A stretch of 64,000 nt of DNA from Pseudorhodoplanes sp. (GTDB lineage: Bacteria; Pseudomonadota; Alphaproteobacteria; Rhizobiales; Xanthobacteraceae). Below, one piece after another: positions 28,105-36,544 of this stretch. The notes below the pieces were generated by a model that worked only from the letters and a program-made list of their open reading frames with translations, ran no database searches and was not told the origin of the DNA. Numbering within the stretch: the stretch's first letter is position 1; each line of letters begins with the position of its first letter. Location of the stretch: NCBI GenBank assembly GCA_032027085.1, contig JAVSMS010000001.1:884332-948331 (forward strand), given 5' to 3'. Made by a program: the position numbers and the translations under genes.

Positions 28105-29088
28105 ATGCCGATCCGCAAGCCGAATTTCAATCCGCCTTTCAACATCGTGCGCGCAAGCCACGTCGATTTCGGCGTCCGTGACCTTGCCAAGTCGAAAGCC
28201 TTCTACGTCGATTGCCTCGGCTATCTGGTGACCGTCGAAACCAAAGACGCGCTCTACCTTCGCGCCGTGGAAGAACGAAACCATCACTCCATCGCGTTGC
28301 GTCAAACAAGCGAACCTACAGTGCACGCGCTCGGCTTCAAGGTGGCGAGCGAGGAGGACCTCGACCGCGCCGCTTTCTGGTTTGCACACAAGGGATTTCC
28401 GACCTCATTCCCGGAAATGCCGTATCAGGGTCGCACGCTGCGCACCTGCGACATGTTCGGGATGCCGCTGGAATTCTATTTCCGCATGGACCAGGCCGAA
28501 TGCATGCTGCGCAAATACGCGGAATATCGCGGCGCGCGCATCCAGCGCATTGACCATATCAACTGCTTCACGCCGGACGTGCAGGCCTCCTATGACTTCT
28601 ACACTGAGATCGGCTTCCGGCTCACGGAATATACGGAGACCGACGGCGATAACCCGGAGCTTTGGGCGGTGTGGATGCATCGCAAGGGCAACGTGCATGA
28701 CCTCGCCTTCACCAATGGCGCCGGACCGCGCCTGCATCACATCGGCGTATGGACGGCAAGCTCGGCCGACATCCTGCACATCTGCGACGTGATGGCGTCC
28801 TCGGGCTTTCTGGCAAACATGGAACGCGGACCCGGTCGGCACGGCATTTCCAACGCATTCTTTCTCTATTGCCGAGATCCCGACAATCACCGTGTGGAAT
28901 TGTTCACTTCCGACTATCTTACCGTCGACCCCGATCTTGAGCCGTACCGCTGGTCGCTGCGCGACCCGCAACGGCAGACCCTGTGGGGCCAGCCGGCGCC
29001 GAAATCCTGGTTCGAGGAGGGTTCGACATTCCAAGGCGTGTCGGTGCGGCAGCCGGTGCTGGAGGCGCAGCCCATCGTGGCGCGCTGA
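28105..29088 (+). CDS. hpaD: 3,4-dihydroxyphenylacetate (homoprotocatechuate) 2,3-dioxygenase
   Basis: A 327-residue extradiol ring-cleavage dioxygenase of the two-domain vicinal-oxygen-chelate type (as in Brevibacterium/Arthrobacter HPCD), not the class III type of enterobacteria. The predicted metal ligands are His151 (RIDHINCF), His211 or His212 (RLHHIGVW) and Glu265 (HRVELFTSD), spaced like His155, His214 and Glu267 of the characterised enzymes. It opens the ring of homoprotocatechuate to 5-carboxymethyl-2-hydroxymuconate semialdehyde, the HpaE substrate. GGGAGG precedes the ATG. Confidence 0.93.
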   Translation: MPIRKPNFNPPFNIVRASHVDFGVRDLAKSKAFYVDCLGYLVTVETKDALYLRAVEERNHHSIALRQTSEPTVHALGFKVASEEDLDRAAFWFAHKGFPTSFPEMPYQGRTLRTCDMFGMPLEFYFRMDQAECMLRKYAEYRGARIQRIDHINCFTPDVQASYDFYTEIGFRLTEYTETDGDNPELWAVWMHRKGNVHDLAFTNGAGPRLHHIGVWTASSADILHICDVMASSGFLANMERGPGRHGISNAFFLYCRDPDNHRVELFTSDYLTVDPDLEPYRWSLRDPQRQTLWGQPAPKSWFEEGSTFQGVSVRQPVLEAQPIVAR

Positions 29089-29092
29089 TCAA

Positions 29093-29182
29093 TCACCCTG
29101 AGGCGCTTGCGCGGAGCGCGAGCTCGAAGGGTTGCGGCTGTCATCTTTCAAGGCTTGCTTCGCTCGCACCTTCAGGATGACG
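29093..29182. repeat. Dispersed intergenic repeat (CCCTGAGG...GGATGAC type)
   Basis: Nested complementary pieces TCACCCTGAGG...CGAAGGGT and GTCATCTTTCAAGG...CCTTCAGGATGAC lie between hpaD and the next gene. A related unit occurs at 40302-40398. The pattern is typical of small non-coding repeats of this bacterial order. Confidence 0.6.
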
Positions 29183-29211
29183 CCGGGATGAATCGGCGCT
29201 ATTCGAGGACC

Positions 29212-30117
29212 ATGAAATCCCTCTTCATCGACTGCAATCACCAGCTCGCTTCGGTGTTCGCCCGCGTGCATCGGCCGGATGACCCGCCAATCAGCGTCAA
29301 TACGCATGCCTTCAAGACCGAAGACCTGCCGCGATTGCTGGACGGCTATGCCATCGCGCTCGACGATCACTCGCATATGCCGACCTCGATCGTGGCGCAG
29401 TGCCGCAGCCTCAAGCACATCGTCTTTCTCGGCACGGGCGCGGCGAGCTACATGAACATCGCCGAGCTGAAGGATTTCGGCATCACCGTCCACACAATCC
29501 GCGGCTATGGCGACACGGCCGTGGCCGAGCACACGATCGCGCTGATATTCGCCGCCGCGCGCGACGTGACGAAGATGGATCGCGCGTTGCGCGCGGGAGC
29601 CTGGAAGCCGCTGGAGGGGACGCAGCTTCTCGACAAGACATTGGGTGTGATCGGGCTTGGCGGCATCGGTCGCGAAGTGGCGCGCATCGCCAAGGGCATC
29701 GGCATGGAGGTGATCGGCTGGAATCGCACCAAGCGCACCGACGTTACGGTGCCGCTGGTCGGCATCGATGAATTGCTGGAGCGCTCCGATGTCGTGTCGA
29801 TGAATCTTACGCTCGGTGATGAAACGCGCAACTTCCTGAATGCCGAGCGTATTGCGCGCATGAAGAAGGGCGCGATTTTCGTCAACACGGCCCGTGGCGC
29901 GCTAACGGACGAAGCCGCACTGATCACAGCGCTGCAATCCGGCCAAATTTCGCATGCCGGGCTGGACGTGTTCACCACCGAGCCGCTGCCTGCCGACCAC
30001 CCCTTCACGCGGATGGAAAATGTGACCATCACCGCGCATTCGGCCTTCCGCACCCTGGAAGCCTCCATGACGCTGCTGCGGCGGGCGATCGACATCGTGA
30101 AGGCGATTTCCGAATAG
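29212..30117 (+). CDS. D-2-hydroxyacid dehydrogenase (NAD-binding)
   Basis: From the ATG at 29212 (GAGGA just upstream) the protein has 301 residues. It belongs to the D-isomer specific 2-hydroxyacid dehydrogenase family: Rossmann motif GVIGLGGIGREVARIAKGIG, catalytic Arg in NTARGALTDE, Glu in DVFTTEPLP, and His in TITAHSAFRT, which replaces the usual TPHxG context. It reduces a 2-oxo acid or oxidises the hydroxy acid; the substrate is unknown. Its place after hpaD may mean it works on a product such as pyruvate- or semialdehyde-derived acids. An ATG 24 bases earlier is less likely. Confidence 0.82.
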   Translation: MKSLFIDCNHQLASVFARVHRPDDPPISVNTHAFKTEDLPRLLDGYAIALDDHSHMPTSIVAQCRSLKHIVFLGTGAASYMNIAELKDFGITVHTIRGYGDTAVAEHTIALIFAAARDVTKMDRALRAGAWKPLEGTQLLDKTLGVIGLGGIGREVARIAKGIGMEVIGWNRTKRTDVTVPLVGIDELLERSDVVSMNLTLGDETRNFLNAERIARMKKGAIFVNTARGALTDEAALITALQSGQISHAGLDVFTTEPLPADHPFTRMENVTITAHSAFRTLEASMTLLRRAIDIVKAISE

Positions 30118-30211
30118 TCGAGAAAAAAATGCGGCACCAAGCCACTGCGGCCGCACCAAATATGAAACCTTCCGACCACTTCGGCGTTAGCTACCGCCGG
30201 AGGGTTGCATC

Positions 30212-31273
30212 ATGCCGAATCAGAAAACGCTTGCTGCCGTCGCCGCGCATGGCGCATCGCGCCTGCCGTCGGTTGAGGTCGACAGCTATAATGTCGAATT
30301 GAAGGACGATGAGGGATTCCTGGGCGACCGCGCCAGCAAGGGGGCGTTCCGCGACATTATCGAAAACTGGCGCAAGCCGCTGCGCAAGGCCGGCGAGGAC
30401 CCATTCGGTGACACACCAAGTGAAGACCTGAACAAGAAGACGCTCGATGACCTCCTCAGCAAGGGCGATGCGGAAGCCGCCGGTATCGTGCAGGGGGCGA
30501 TCGAAGATTTTTCGCAGCAACTCGCTCTGATTATTCGGCGGTTCCTGAAGCTGAAGAGCTGGGCGAAGACAGAACGCATTGTCGTGGGCGGCGGATTCCG
30601 CGCAAGCCGCATCGGCGAACTGGTCATCGGACGCACTGCCGTCATCCTGAAGGCGGACAAGATCAATGTCGATCTGGTGCCGATCCGTAGCGATCCGGAT
30701 GAAGCGGGCCTGATCGGTGCGGTGCATTTGGCACCCGCCTGGATGTTCAAGGCGCATGAGGCCATTCTGGGCGTCGATATCGGCGGGACCAACATCCGCG
30801 CGGGGGTTGTCAATCTCAATCTCAAAAAGAAGAGCGACCTGTCGAAGGCCAACGTTTGGAAATACGAGCTGTGGCGGCACGCGGACGAGGATGATGTGAA
30901 GCGGGAAGACGCCGTGGACGCACTCGCCGGCATGCTGAAACGGTTGATCGCGAAAGCAAAAAAGGAAGACATGCAACTCGCGCCCTTCATCGGGATGGGC
31001 TGTCCAGGCATGATACAGGAGGACGGCTCGATCGATCGCGGTGCACAGAATTTGCCGGGAAACTGGGAATCCAGCCGTTTCAACCTGCCGCAAAGCCTGC
31101 ACAATGCGATTCCGAAGATCGGCGAAGACGATACCGCGATCGTGCTGCATAACGACGCGGTGGTTCAAGGCCTGTCGGAAGCACCCTTCATGCAGGATGT
31201 GCAGCACTGGGCGGTCTTGACCATTGGCACCGGGCTGGGCAACGCCAAGTTCACAAACCGCAAGGACGATTGA
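30212..31273 (+). CDS. ROK/glucokinase-like ASKHA protein with circularly permuted motif order
   Basis: The 353-residue protein has the motifs of ROK sugar kinases but in rotated order. First come blocks that normally end a ROK protein: KGDAEAA (85-90), IVVGGGFRASRIG (123-135) and DEAGLIGAVHLAP (163-175). Only then come the blocks that normally begin it: LGVDIGGTNIRAGVV (phosphate 1, 186-200), GCPGMIQEDG (263-272), HND with the presumed base Asp315, and TIGTGLGN (phosphate 2, 337-344), nine residues before the end. The zinc-binding CxCGxxGC segment of many ROK kinases is absent. ATP binding seems likely; the substrate is unknown. GGAGGG precedes the ATG. Confidence 0.75.
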   Translation: MPNQKTLAAVAAHGASRLPSVEVDSYNVELKDDEGFLGDRASKGAFRDIIENWRKPLRKAGEDPFGDTPSEDLNKKTLDDLLSKGDAEAAGIVQGAIEDFSQQLALIIRRFLKLKSWAKTERIVVGGGFRASRIGELVIGRTAVILKADKINVDLVPIRSDPDEAGLIGAVHLAPAWMFKAHEAILGVDIGGTNIRAGVVNLNLKKKSDLSKANVWKYELWRHADEDDVKREDAVDALAGMLKRLIAKAKKEDMQLAPFIGMGCPGMIQEDGSIDRGAQNLPGNWESSRFNLPQSLHNAIPKIGEDDTAIVLHNDAVVQGLSEAPFMQDVQHWAVLTIGTGLGNAKFTNRKDD

Positions 31274-31347
31274 CCTTCGCTGCGCGCTCGCGCAAAACGC
31301 CGCACTGGGCTAGACATGCCGCCTCAGCTCAATTCGAGGCCAGCTGC

Positions 31348-31893
31348 ATGTCAAAGTCCGCCGCGCTCGCGCTCAATCACATCGGTCTGACCGTGCCGGA
31401 CATTTTCGACGCCATCGACTGGTATGGCGCCGTGTTCGGCGCTGCCCACATCATGGGCCCACGCCTGCTGCAATCCGACGCCAAGGCCGCCCACGAAACG
31501 CCTGGCATATTCGGCCGCAAGTTCCGGCGCGCTTATCAAGCCCATTTGTTGCTGGCAAACGGCGTCGGGCTTGAACTCTTTCAGTTTGTCGAGCCGCCCG
31601 TACAATGTCCGGCAGAAAACATGCCCTACTGGAATCGCGGCGTCTTCCACATCGCAATCACCCATCCCGACGTCGATGCGCTGGCATCGCAAATTGTTGC
31701 AAAGGGCGGCAAAAAACGGCACGAGCCGATCAACTTCGTGCCCGGCAGACCCTGGCGGCTTTGCTATTGCGAAGACCCTTGGGGGAATGTCATCGAAATC
31801 ATGTCGCATAGCTATGCCGAGGTATTTTCCAATTGGCCCCAACCTGGCATGACCGAACTACCCGTTTTCATGGAGCGGCCGGCCGGACGCTGA
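31348..31893 (+). CDS. VOC-family (glyoxalase/bleomycin resistance fold) protein
   Basis: From the ATG at 31348 the protein has 181 residues. It holds two beta-alpha-beta-beta-beta units starting at LNHIGLTVPDIFDAIDWYGAVFG and RGVFHIAITHPDVDALASQI. Candidate metal ligands are His (LNHIG), Glu (GLELFQF), His (VFHIAIT) and Glu (GNVIEIMSH), the usual VOC positions. It may be a lactoylglutathione lyase-like isomerase or an extradiol dioxygenase relative; the substrate is unknown. It sits between the ROK-like gene and the molybdenum hydroxylase genes, and shares their direction. Confidence 0.8.
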   Translation: MSKSAALALNHIGLTVPDIFDAIDWYGAVFGAAHIMGPRLLQSDAKAAHETPGIFGRKFRRAYQAHLLLANGVGLELFQFVEPPVQCPAENMPYWNRGVFHIAITHPDVDALASQIVAKGGKKRHEPINFVPGRPWRLCYCEDPWGNVIEIMSHSYAEVFSNWPQPGMTELPVFMERPAGR

Positions 31894-31974
31894 CAAAAGT
31901 ACGTTGACGCGCTGACCCGCGCGCATTCAGAATAAGAAAAAACCAAAATCGCGAAGTGTCCGGGGAGGTCACGC

Positions 31975-32823
31975 GTGAAGCCGGCGCCGTTTGCCTATGC
32001 GAAGGTCGTTTCGGTCGAAGATGCGGTGACGCTTCTGGCGCAGCATGGCGAGGGTGCCAAGCTGCTGGCCGGCGGACAAAGCCTGATCGCGACGCTGAAT
32101 ATGCGGCTGTCGGCGCCGAAAATTCTGATCGACCTCAACGGTATTGCGGGCCTTTCTGGCGTCGATGTGAAGGACAGTGAAGTCCGTATTGGCGCGATGA
32201 CACGGCATACCGAAATCGAGAATTCGGACACGATTGCCAAGCACGCGCCGCTCATCGCAATGGCGGTGCCACATATCGCGCATCCCGCAATCCGCAATCG
32301 GGGCACCGTCGGCGGCTCCATCGCATTTGCCGACCCGGCGGCGGAATTGCCGGCGTGCCTGCTGGCGCTTGGCGGCACGGTGGAAATGACCGGACCAAAA
32401 GGCCGGCGTGCGGTCCAGGCGGACGATTTCTTCAAGGGCCTTTACGAGACCGCTATGGAACCCGAAGAAGTGCTGACGTCCGTCCGCCTGCCCGCCGCGC
32501 AGCCCACGCTACGATACGGCTTTGCTGAATTATCACGCCGCCATGGCGATTATGCGATCGTTGGCCTCGCCGCATCTGCACAGGCCGGCAATGGCAAGCT
32601 GAGCGATATTCGGCTTGCGTTTTTCGGCGTCGATCTGACGCCTATACGCGCAAGGCATGCGGAAATCGCCCTGTCCACCGGCGATATCGAAAATGCCGTC
32701 GCTGCCCTCGCCTCCGATCTCGACCCGCCGGACGATGTGCAGGAAACCGGCGCAGTGAAGAAACATCTGGCAGGCGTGCTGTTGCGCCGGGTCGCCCGGC
32801 AATTGATGGGAGATCGCGCATGA
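31975..32823 (+). CDS. Xanthine dehydrogenase-family FAD-binding (medium) subunit
   Basis: A 282-residue subunit of a three-part molybdenum hydroxylase (CoxM/CutM type). FAD-binding motifs are LLAGGQSLIATLNMRLSAP (about 33-51) and IRNRGTVGGSIAFADPAAELPA (about 105-126), followed by the C-terminal CO-dehydrogenase flavoprotein domain. It passes electrons from the iron-sulfur subunit to an acceptor. It starts with a GTG (GGGGAGG upstream) and its stop overlaps the start of the small subunit. The order medium-small-large is typical of CoxMSL-like operons. The substrate is not deducible. Confidence 0.9.
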   Translation: MKPAPFAYAKVVSVEDAVTLLAQHGEGAKLLAGGQSLIATLNMRLSAPKILIDLNGIAGLSGVDVKDSEVRIGAMTRHTEIENSDTIAKHAPLIAMAVPHIAHPAIRNRGTVGGSIAFADPAAELPACLLALGGTVEMTGPKGRRAVQADDFFKGLYETAMEPEEVLTSVRLPAAQPTLRYGFAELSRRHGDYAIVGLAASAQAGNGKLSDIRLAFFGVDLTPIRARHAEIALSTGDIENAVAALASDLDPPDDVQETGAVKKHLAGVLLRRVARQLMGDRA

Positions 32824-33305
32824 ACGCGTTCTGCGATATTTCGCTGACCGTCAATGGCGAACGCGTCAACGAGCGGGTGGAGGCGCGTAAATCCCTCGTC
32901 GATTTCCTGCGCGAGGACCTGACGCTCACCGGCAGCCATGTCGGCTGCGAGCACGGGGTCTGCGGCGCCTGCACCGTGCGCGTGGACGGCGAGATCGTGC
33001 GCGGCTGCCTCATGCTGGCGGTGCAGTGCGACGGGGCCAGTGTCGAGACCATCGAGGGCGTGTCCGACAGTGGCGAGATCGCCGATCTGCAGGAGGCGTT
33101 TCAGCAACGCAATGCATTGCAATGCGGCTTCTGCACGCCCGGCATGCTGCTGACGGCGCAGGCCTTGCTGAGGAATGGCAGCGTGCCGAGCCGTGAGGAC
33201 ATTCGCGAACACATTTCCGGCAATTACTGCCGCTGCACCGGCTATCACGCCATCGTGGATGCGGTGACAGCTGTGGCGCAAGCGCGCGCGGGAGGCCGCA
33301 AGTGA
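32820..33305 (+). CDS. Xanthine dehydrogenase-family [2Fe-2S] (small) subunit
   Basis: A 161-residue iron-sulfur subunit. The N-terminal plant-type cluster ligands are in GCEHGVCGACTVRVDG plus a later Cys (RGCLM). The C-terminal helical cluster domain has QCGFCTPGML and YCRCTGYH. It relays electrons from the molybdenum centre to FAD. It overlaps the medium-subunit gene by 4 bases and the large-subunit gene by 4 bases, so all three are translated from one transcript. Confidence 0.95.
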   Translation: MNAFCDISLTVNGERVNERVEARKSLVDFLREDLTLTGSHVGCEHGVCGACTVRVDGEIVRGCLMLAVQCDGASVETIEGVSDSGEIADLQEAFQQRNALQCGFCTPGMLLTAQALLRNGSVPSREDIREHISGNYCRCTGYHAIVDAVTAVAQARAGGRK

Positions 33306-35698
33306 AGATCACCGCCGACGTCCCCTCGCCACTCACCGCGCTCGATCGGCCGAATTCCTATATAGGGCGCGCGGTGCCGCGGCCGAACCTGGCGCGGATG
33401 ACGCAGGGCCGCGCGCAATATGTCAGCGACGTGGTGCTCCCGCGGATGGCGCATGTGACCTTCCTTCGCTCGCCTTATGCGCATGCTCGCATCGTCAAGA
33501 TCGACAAGAGTGCGGCCGAGAAAGCCAGGGGCGTGGTCGCTGTTGTCACCGGCACGGAATTGTCGGAGGTGATCACCCCCTGGGTGGGTGTACTTTCACA
33601 TCTGAAGGGCATCAAATCGGCGCCGCAGCACGCGATTGCGGTCGATCGCGCGTGCTGGCAGGGCGAAGCGGTCTGCGCCGTGGTCGCCCGCACGCGGGCG
33701 GAGGCGGAAGACGCCTGCGAACTGATCGATATCGAATACGAAGAGCTGACACCGGTCACCGATCCGGAAACCGCCCTTGCCCCGAAAACGCCGGTGATTC
33801 ACCCCGAACTTGGCGACAATCTCACCTTCGAGCGCACGCTCGATGTCGGCGAGGTCGACAAGGCCTTTGCCGAATCCGACGCTGTCGTGGAAGCAACCTT
33901 CCTCTTTGGCCGTCACACCGGCGTCACCAACGAACCGCGCGCCATCGTCGCCGACTGGAATCCGGGCGAGCAGCGCCTGACCGTCTATCAGGGCACACAG
34001 GCGCCGCACATGATGCAGAACCTGTTCGCCAAGCATCTCGGCCTCGAGGAGCATCAGGTTCGCGTACTTACCAAGGATGTCGGCGGCTCGTTCGGCATCA
34101 AGGTGCATACCTATGCAGACGAGATGGCGACGGTGGCGCTGTCAAAGTTGCTCAAGCGCCCGGTGAAATTCGTCGCCGACCGCATCGAGAGCTTCGTCAC
34201 CGACATCCACGCCCGCGATCACCGCGTGAAAGGCAAGATCGGCGTCAAGAAAGACGGCACCATCACCGCCTTCGAGATCGATGATCTCACCGGCATCGGC
34301 CCCTACTCCGTCTATCCACGTACCAGCGGCATCGAGGCCAACCAGGTCGTCAACCTGGTCGGCGGCCCCTACCAATGTCCGAACTATCGCGCCCGCGCGC
34401 GCGTGGTGTTCCAGAACAAGAATGTCATGTGCCAGTATCGAGCCGTCGGACATCCGATCGCGACTGGCGTGACCGAAGGGCTGGTCGATCTCGCCGCGGC
34501 AAAAATCGGCATCGATCCGGCGGAGTTGCGTCGAAAAAATCTTTATCCCGATGACGGCTATCCGGCGACCGCCGCGTCCGGTCTCAAGTTCGAGAAACTG
34601 TCGCATCACGCATCCCTCGACAAGATTCTGTCGATGATGGAGTACGAGGCGCTCTGCGCTGAGCGCGATGCAAAACGCAAGGAAGGCATCTATCGCGGGA
34701 TCGGCCTCGCCTCTTTCATAGAGGTGACCAATCCAAGCGCCGCCTTCTACGGCGTCGGCGGCGCACGTATCTCCTCACAGGACGGCGCGACGGTGCGGCT
34801 CGACGCGACCGGCGCGATCTTCATCCATTCCGGCGTGACGGAGCAGGGCCAGGGCGCGGAAGCGGTGCTGGCGCAATGCGTCGCGTCCTCCTTCGGCGTG
34901 CCGATCGAGCGCGTGCGTGTGGTCACCGGCGACACCGACAATGTCCCCTATGGCGGCGGCACCTGGGCTTCGCGCGCAGCCGGTATCGGCGGCGAAGCAG
35001 CGTGGCAGGCCGGCAAGGCGTTGCGGCAGAATGTGCTCGCCGCCGCCGCGTCGATCCTGCAAGCGCAGCCGGAAGGCCTCGACATCGTGAACGGCATCGT
35101 CGTCGACAAGGGCACGACGCGCGAGCGCATTACGCTCGATGAGGTGGCGCGCATCTGTTATTTCCGGCCCGACACCTTGCCGCCCGGCTTCCAGGCCGAA
35201 CTGATGGCGACACGGCATTATGTTCCACGCGCCTGGCCCTTCGCCTTCACCAACGGTATCCAGGCGAGCTATCTCGAAGTCGACACCGACACCGGCTTTG
35301 TGAAGCTTCTGAAACACTGGTGCGTGGAAGATTGCGGCACCGTGATCAATCCGCAGCTCGTGGACGAGCAAATCCGCGGCGGCATCGTGCAGGGGCTGGG
35401 CGGCGCGCTTTTTGAGCATTGTCTTTATGACGAGCGCGGTCAGATGCTGAACGGCAACATGGCCGACTATCTCGTGCCGATGGCGGTGGAGATGCCGGAC
35501 ATTGAGATCGGCCACGTGGTGACTCCCACCGCCGATTCAGAACTCGGCGCCAAGGGTGCCGGCGAGGCAGGCACCGCCGGTGCGCCCGCGGCCGTGATGA
35601 ACGCGATCAATGACGCGCTGCGTCCGCTCGGCGCCAAGCCGCTGACTGCAATGCCCTTCACGCCAGGGGTGATACTTAGGGCGATTGGAAAGGTCTAG
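33302..35698 (+). CDS. Xanthine dehydrogenase-family molybdopterin-binding (large) subunit
   Basis: A 798-residue catalytic subunit that binds the molybdenum cofactor. Conserved stretches include RGRAQYVSD-like RAQYVSDVVLP, GGSFGIKVHTYADE, QGQGAEAVLAQCVASSFG and the C-terminal GAKGAGEAGTAGAPAAVMNAI with the catalytic Glu. True CO dehydrogenases carry an AYRCSFR loop; here the matching place reads CQYRAVGHP, so this is a form II/other hydroxylase. It may hydroxylate an aromatic or N-heterocyclic compound, fitting the catabolic surroundings. It starts with GTG. Confidence 0.92.
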   Translation: MKITADVPSPLTALDRPNSYIGRAVPRPNLARMTQGRAQYVSDVVLPRMAHVTFLRSPYAHARIVKIDKSAAEKARGVVAVVTGTELSEVITPWVGVLSHLKGIKSAPQHAIAVDRACWQGEAVCAVVARTRAEAEDACELIDIEYEELTPVTDPETALAPKTPVIHPELGDNLTFERTLDVGEVDKAFAESDAVVEATFLFGRHTGVTNEPRAIVADWNPGEQRLTVYQGTQAPHMMQNLFAKHLGLEEHQVRVLTKDVGGSFGIKVHTYADEMATVALSKLLKRPVKFVADRIESFVTDIHARDHRVKGKIGVKKDGTITAFEIDDLTGIGPYSVYPRTSGIEANQVVNLVGGPYQCPNYRARARVVFQNKNVMCQYRAVGHPIATGVTEGLVDLAAAKIGIDPAELRRKNLYPDDGYPATAASGLKFEKLSHHASLDKILSMMEYEALCAERDAKRKEGIYRGIGLASFIEVTNPSAAFYGVGGARISSQDGATVRLDATGAIFIHSGVTEQGQGAEAVLAQCVASSFGVPIERVRVVTGDTDNVPYGGGTWASRAAGIGGEAAWQAGKALRQNVLAAAASILQAQPEGLDIVNGIVVDKGTTRERITLDEVARICYFRPDTLPPGFQAELMATRHYVPRAWPFAFTNGIQASYLEVDTDTGFVKLLKHWCVEDCGTVINPQLVDEQIRGGIVQGLGGALFEHCLYDERGQMLNGNMADYLVPMAVEMPDIEIGHVVTPTADSELGAKGAGEAGTAGAPAAVMNAINDALRPLGAKPLTAMPFTPGVILRAIGKV

Positions 35699-35727
35699 TC
35701 GGGACCCGCCAAAGGACCGTTGATCCG

Positions 35728-36432
35728 ATGGGTCTCAACTCAGCAATTCTCCGGCGGATGGAACTGTTCGCGGGCGTCGACCCGCAGGCGCTTGACGACA
35801 TCGCTCGTCGCGGGCGTACGCGACGCATCCGGCGGGGCGTGAGAATCTTCAGGCGTGGTGACAAAGCAACTGCATGCCATGCGCTCATCTCGGGACGCGT
35901 CCGTATCGCGCAATTCGTCGATGACAGCGATGCTGTGGTGATACGCTATGTTGGCGCAGGGGAGATATTTGGTGCGGTGGCCCTTTTCCACGGCGGCCAC
36001 TTCCCCGCTGATGCCACCGCCGTCACGGATTGTGTGGAAATCCAGTGGTCTGCGGCAACGCTGATGACGATCATGGAACGGCACCCCCGCATCGCCCTCA
36101 ATGCGCTCCGCATTGTCGGCCGACGGCTCGGCGAGATGCAGGACCGGCTTCGAGAATTGTCGACAGAACGGGTGGAGCAACGTGTTGCGCGTGCGCTGGT
36201 CCGGCTCGCCGAACAGGCTGGCCATAAGACCCAGTTGGGCATTGAGATCGGCTTTCCGCTCACGCGCAAGGATATTGCCGCCATGACCGGCACAGCACAC
36301 TATTCGGTCAGCCGCCTGTTCAGCGATTGGCAGGAACGCGAAATATTGCTGAGTGCCCGCAAGCGCGTGATCGTGCGCGACCTGCGACGGCTGCAAATGA
36401 TCGCATCGACCCGCGCCGCCAAATCTTGTTGA
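35728..36432 (+). CDS. Crp/Fnr-family transcription regulator (Dnr-like, no iron-sulfur cysteines)
   Basis: A 234-residue regulator with an N-terminal cyclic-nucleotide-binding-type beta roll (about 10-125) and a dimer helix (RIALNALRIVGRRLGEMQDRLREL). The C-terminal helix-turn-helix (about 178-200) is LTRKDIAAMTGTAHYSVSRLFSDW. There is no N-terminal cysteine cluster, so it is not an oxygen-sensing Fnr. It is more like Dnr/Nnr or other ligand-binding members. It follows the molybdenum hydroxylase genes by 29 bases and precedes the DnrO-like gene, whose promoter has an Fnr-like half-palindrome. Confidence 0.85.
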   Translation: MGLNSAILRRMELFAGVDPQALDDIARRGRTRRIRRGVRIFRRGDKATACHALISGRVRIAQFVDDSDAVVIRYVGAGEIFGAVALFHGGHFPADATAVTDCVEIQWSAATLMTIMERHPRIALNALRIVGRRLGEMQDRLRELSTERVEQRVARALVRLAEQAGHKTQLGIEIGFPLTRKDIAAMTGTAHYSVSRLFSDWQEREILLSARKRVIVRDLRRLQMIASTRAAKSC

Positions 36433-36459
36433 TTCAAAAGAGATAATTCGACCCAAACA

Positions 36460-36473
36460 TTGACCGGGCGCAA
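36460..36473 (+). promoter_or_regulatory. Candidate Fnr/Dnr box with class II promoter spacing
   Basis: TTGAC-CGGG-CGCAA has one perfect half (TTGAC) and a degenerate second half of the Fnr-family palindrome TTGAY-N4-RTCAA. A weak -10 (TATCTG, 36496-36501) would put the box centre at -41.5, the classical class II activator position. The start codon is 71 bases downstream. Confidence 0.4.
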
Positions 36474-36544
36474 CCATCCTCTTCGCCCGCATTCCTATCT
36501 GTGTGGAAACCAAGATTTTGGTGTCTCACAGATGAGGGAGCGCT

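Noticed and set aside
33302-35698. Carbon monoxide dehydrogenase large subunit
   Set aside because: The AYRCSFR active-site loop of true CO dehydrogenases is absent.
35728-36432. Oxygen-sensing Fnr
   Set aside because: No N-terminal cysteine cluster for a [4Fe-4S] centre is present.
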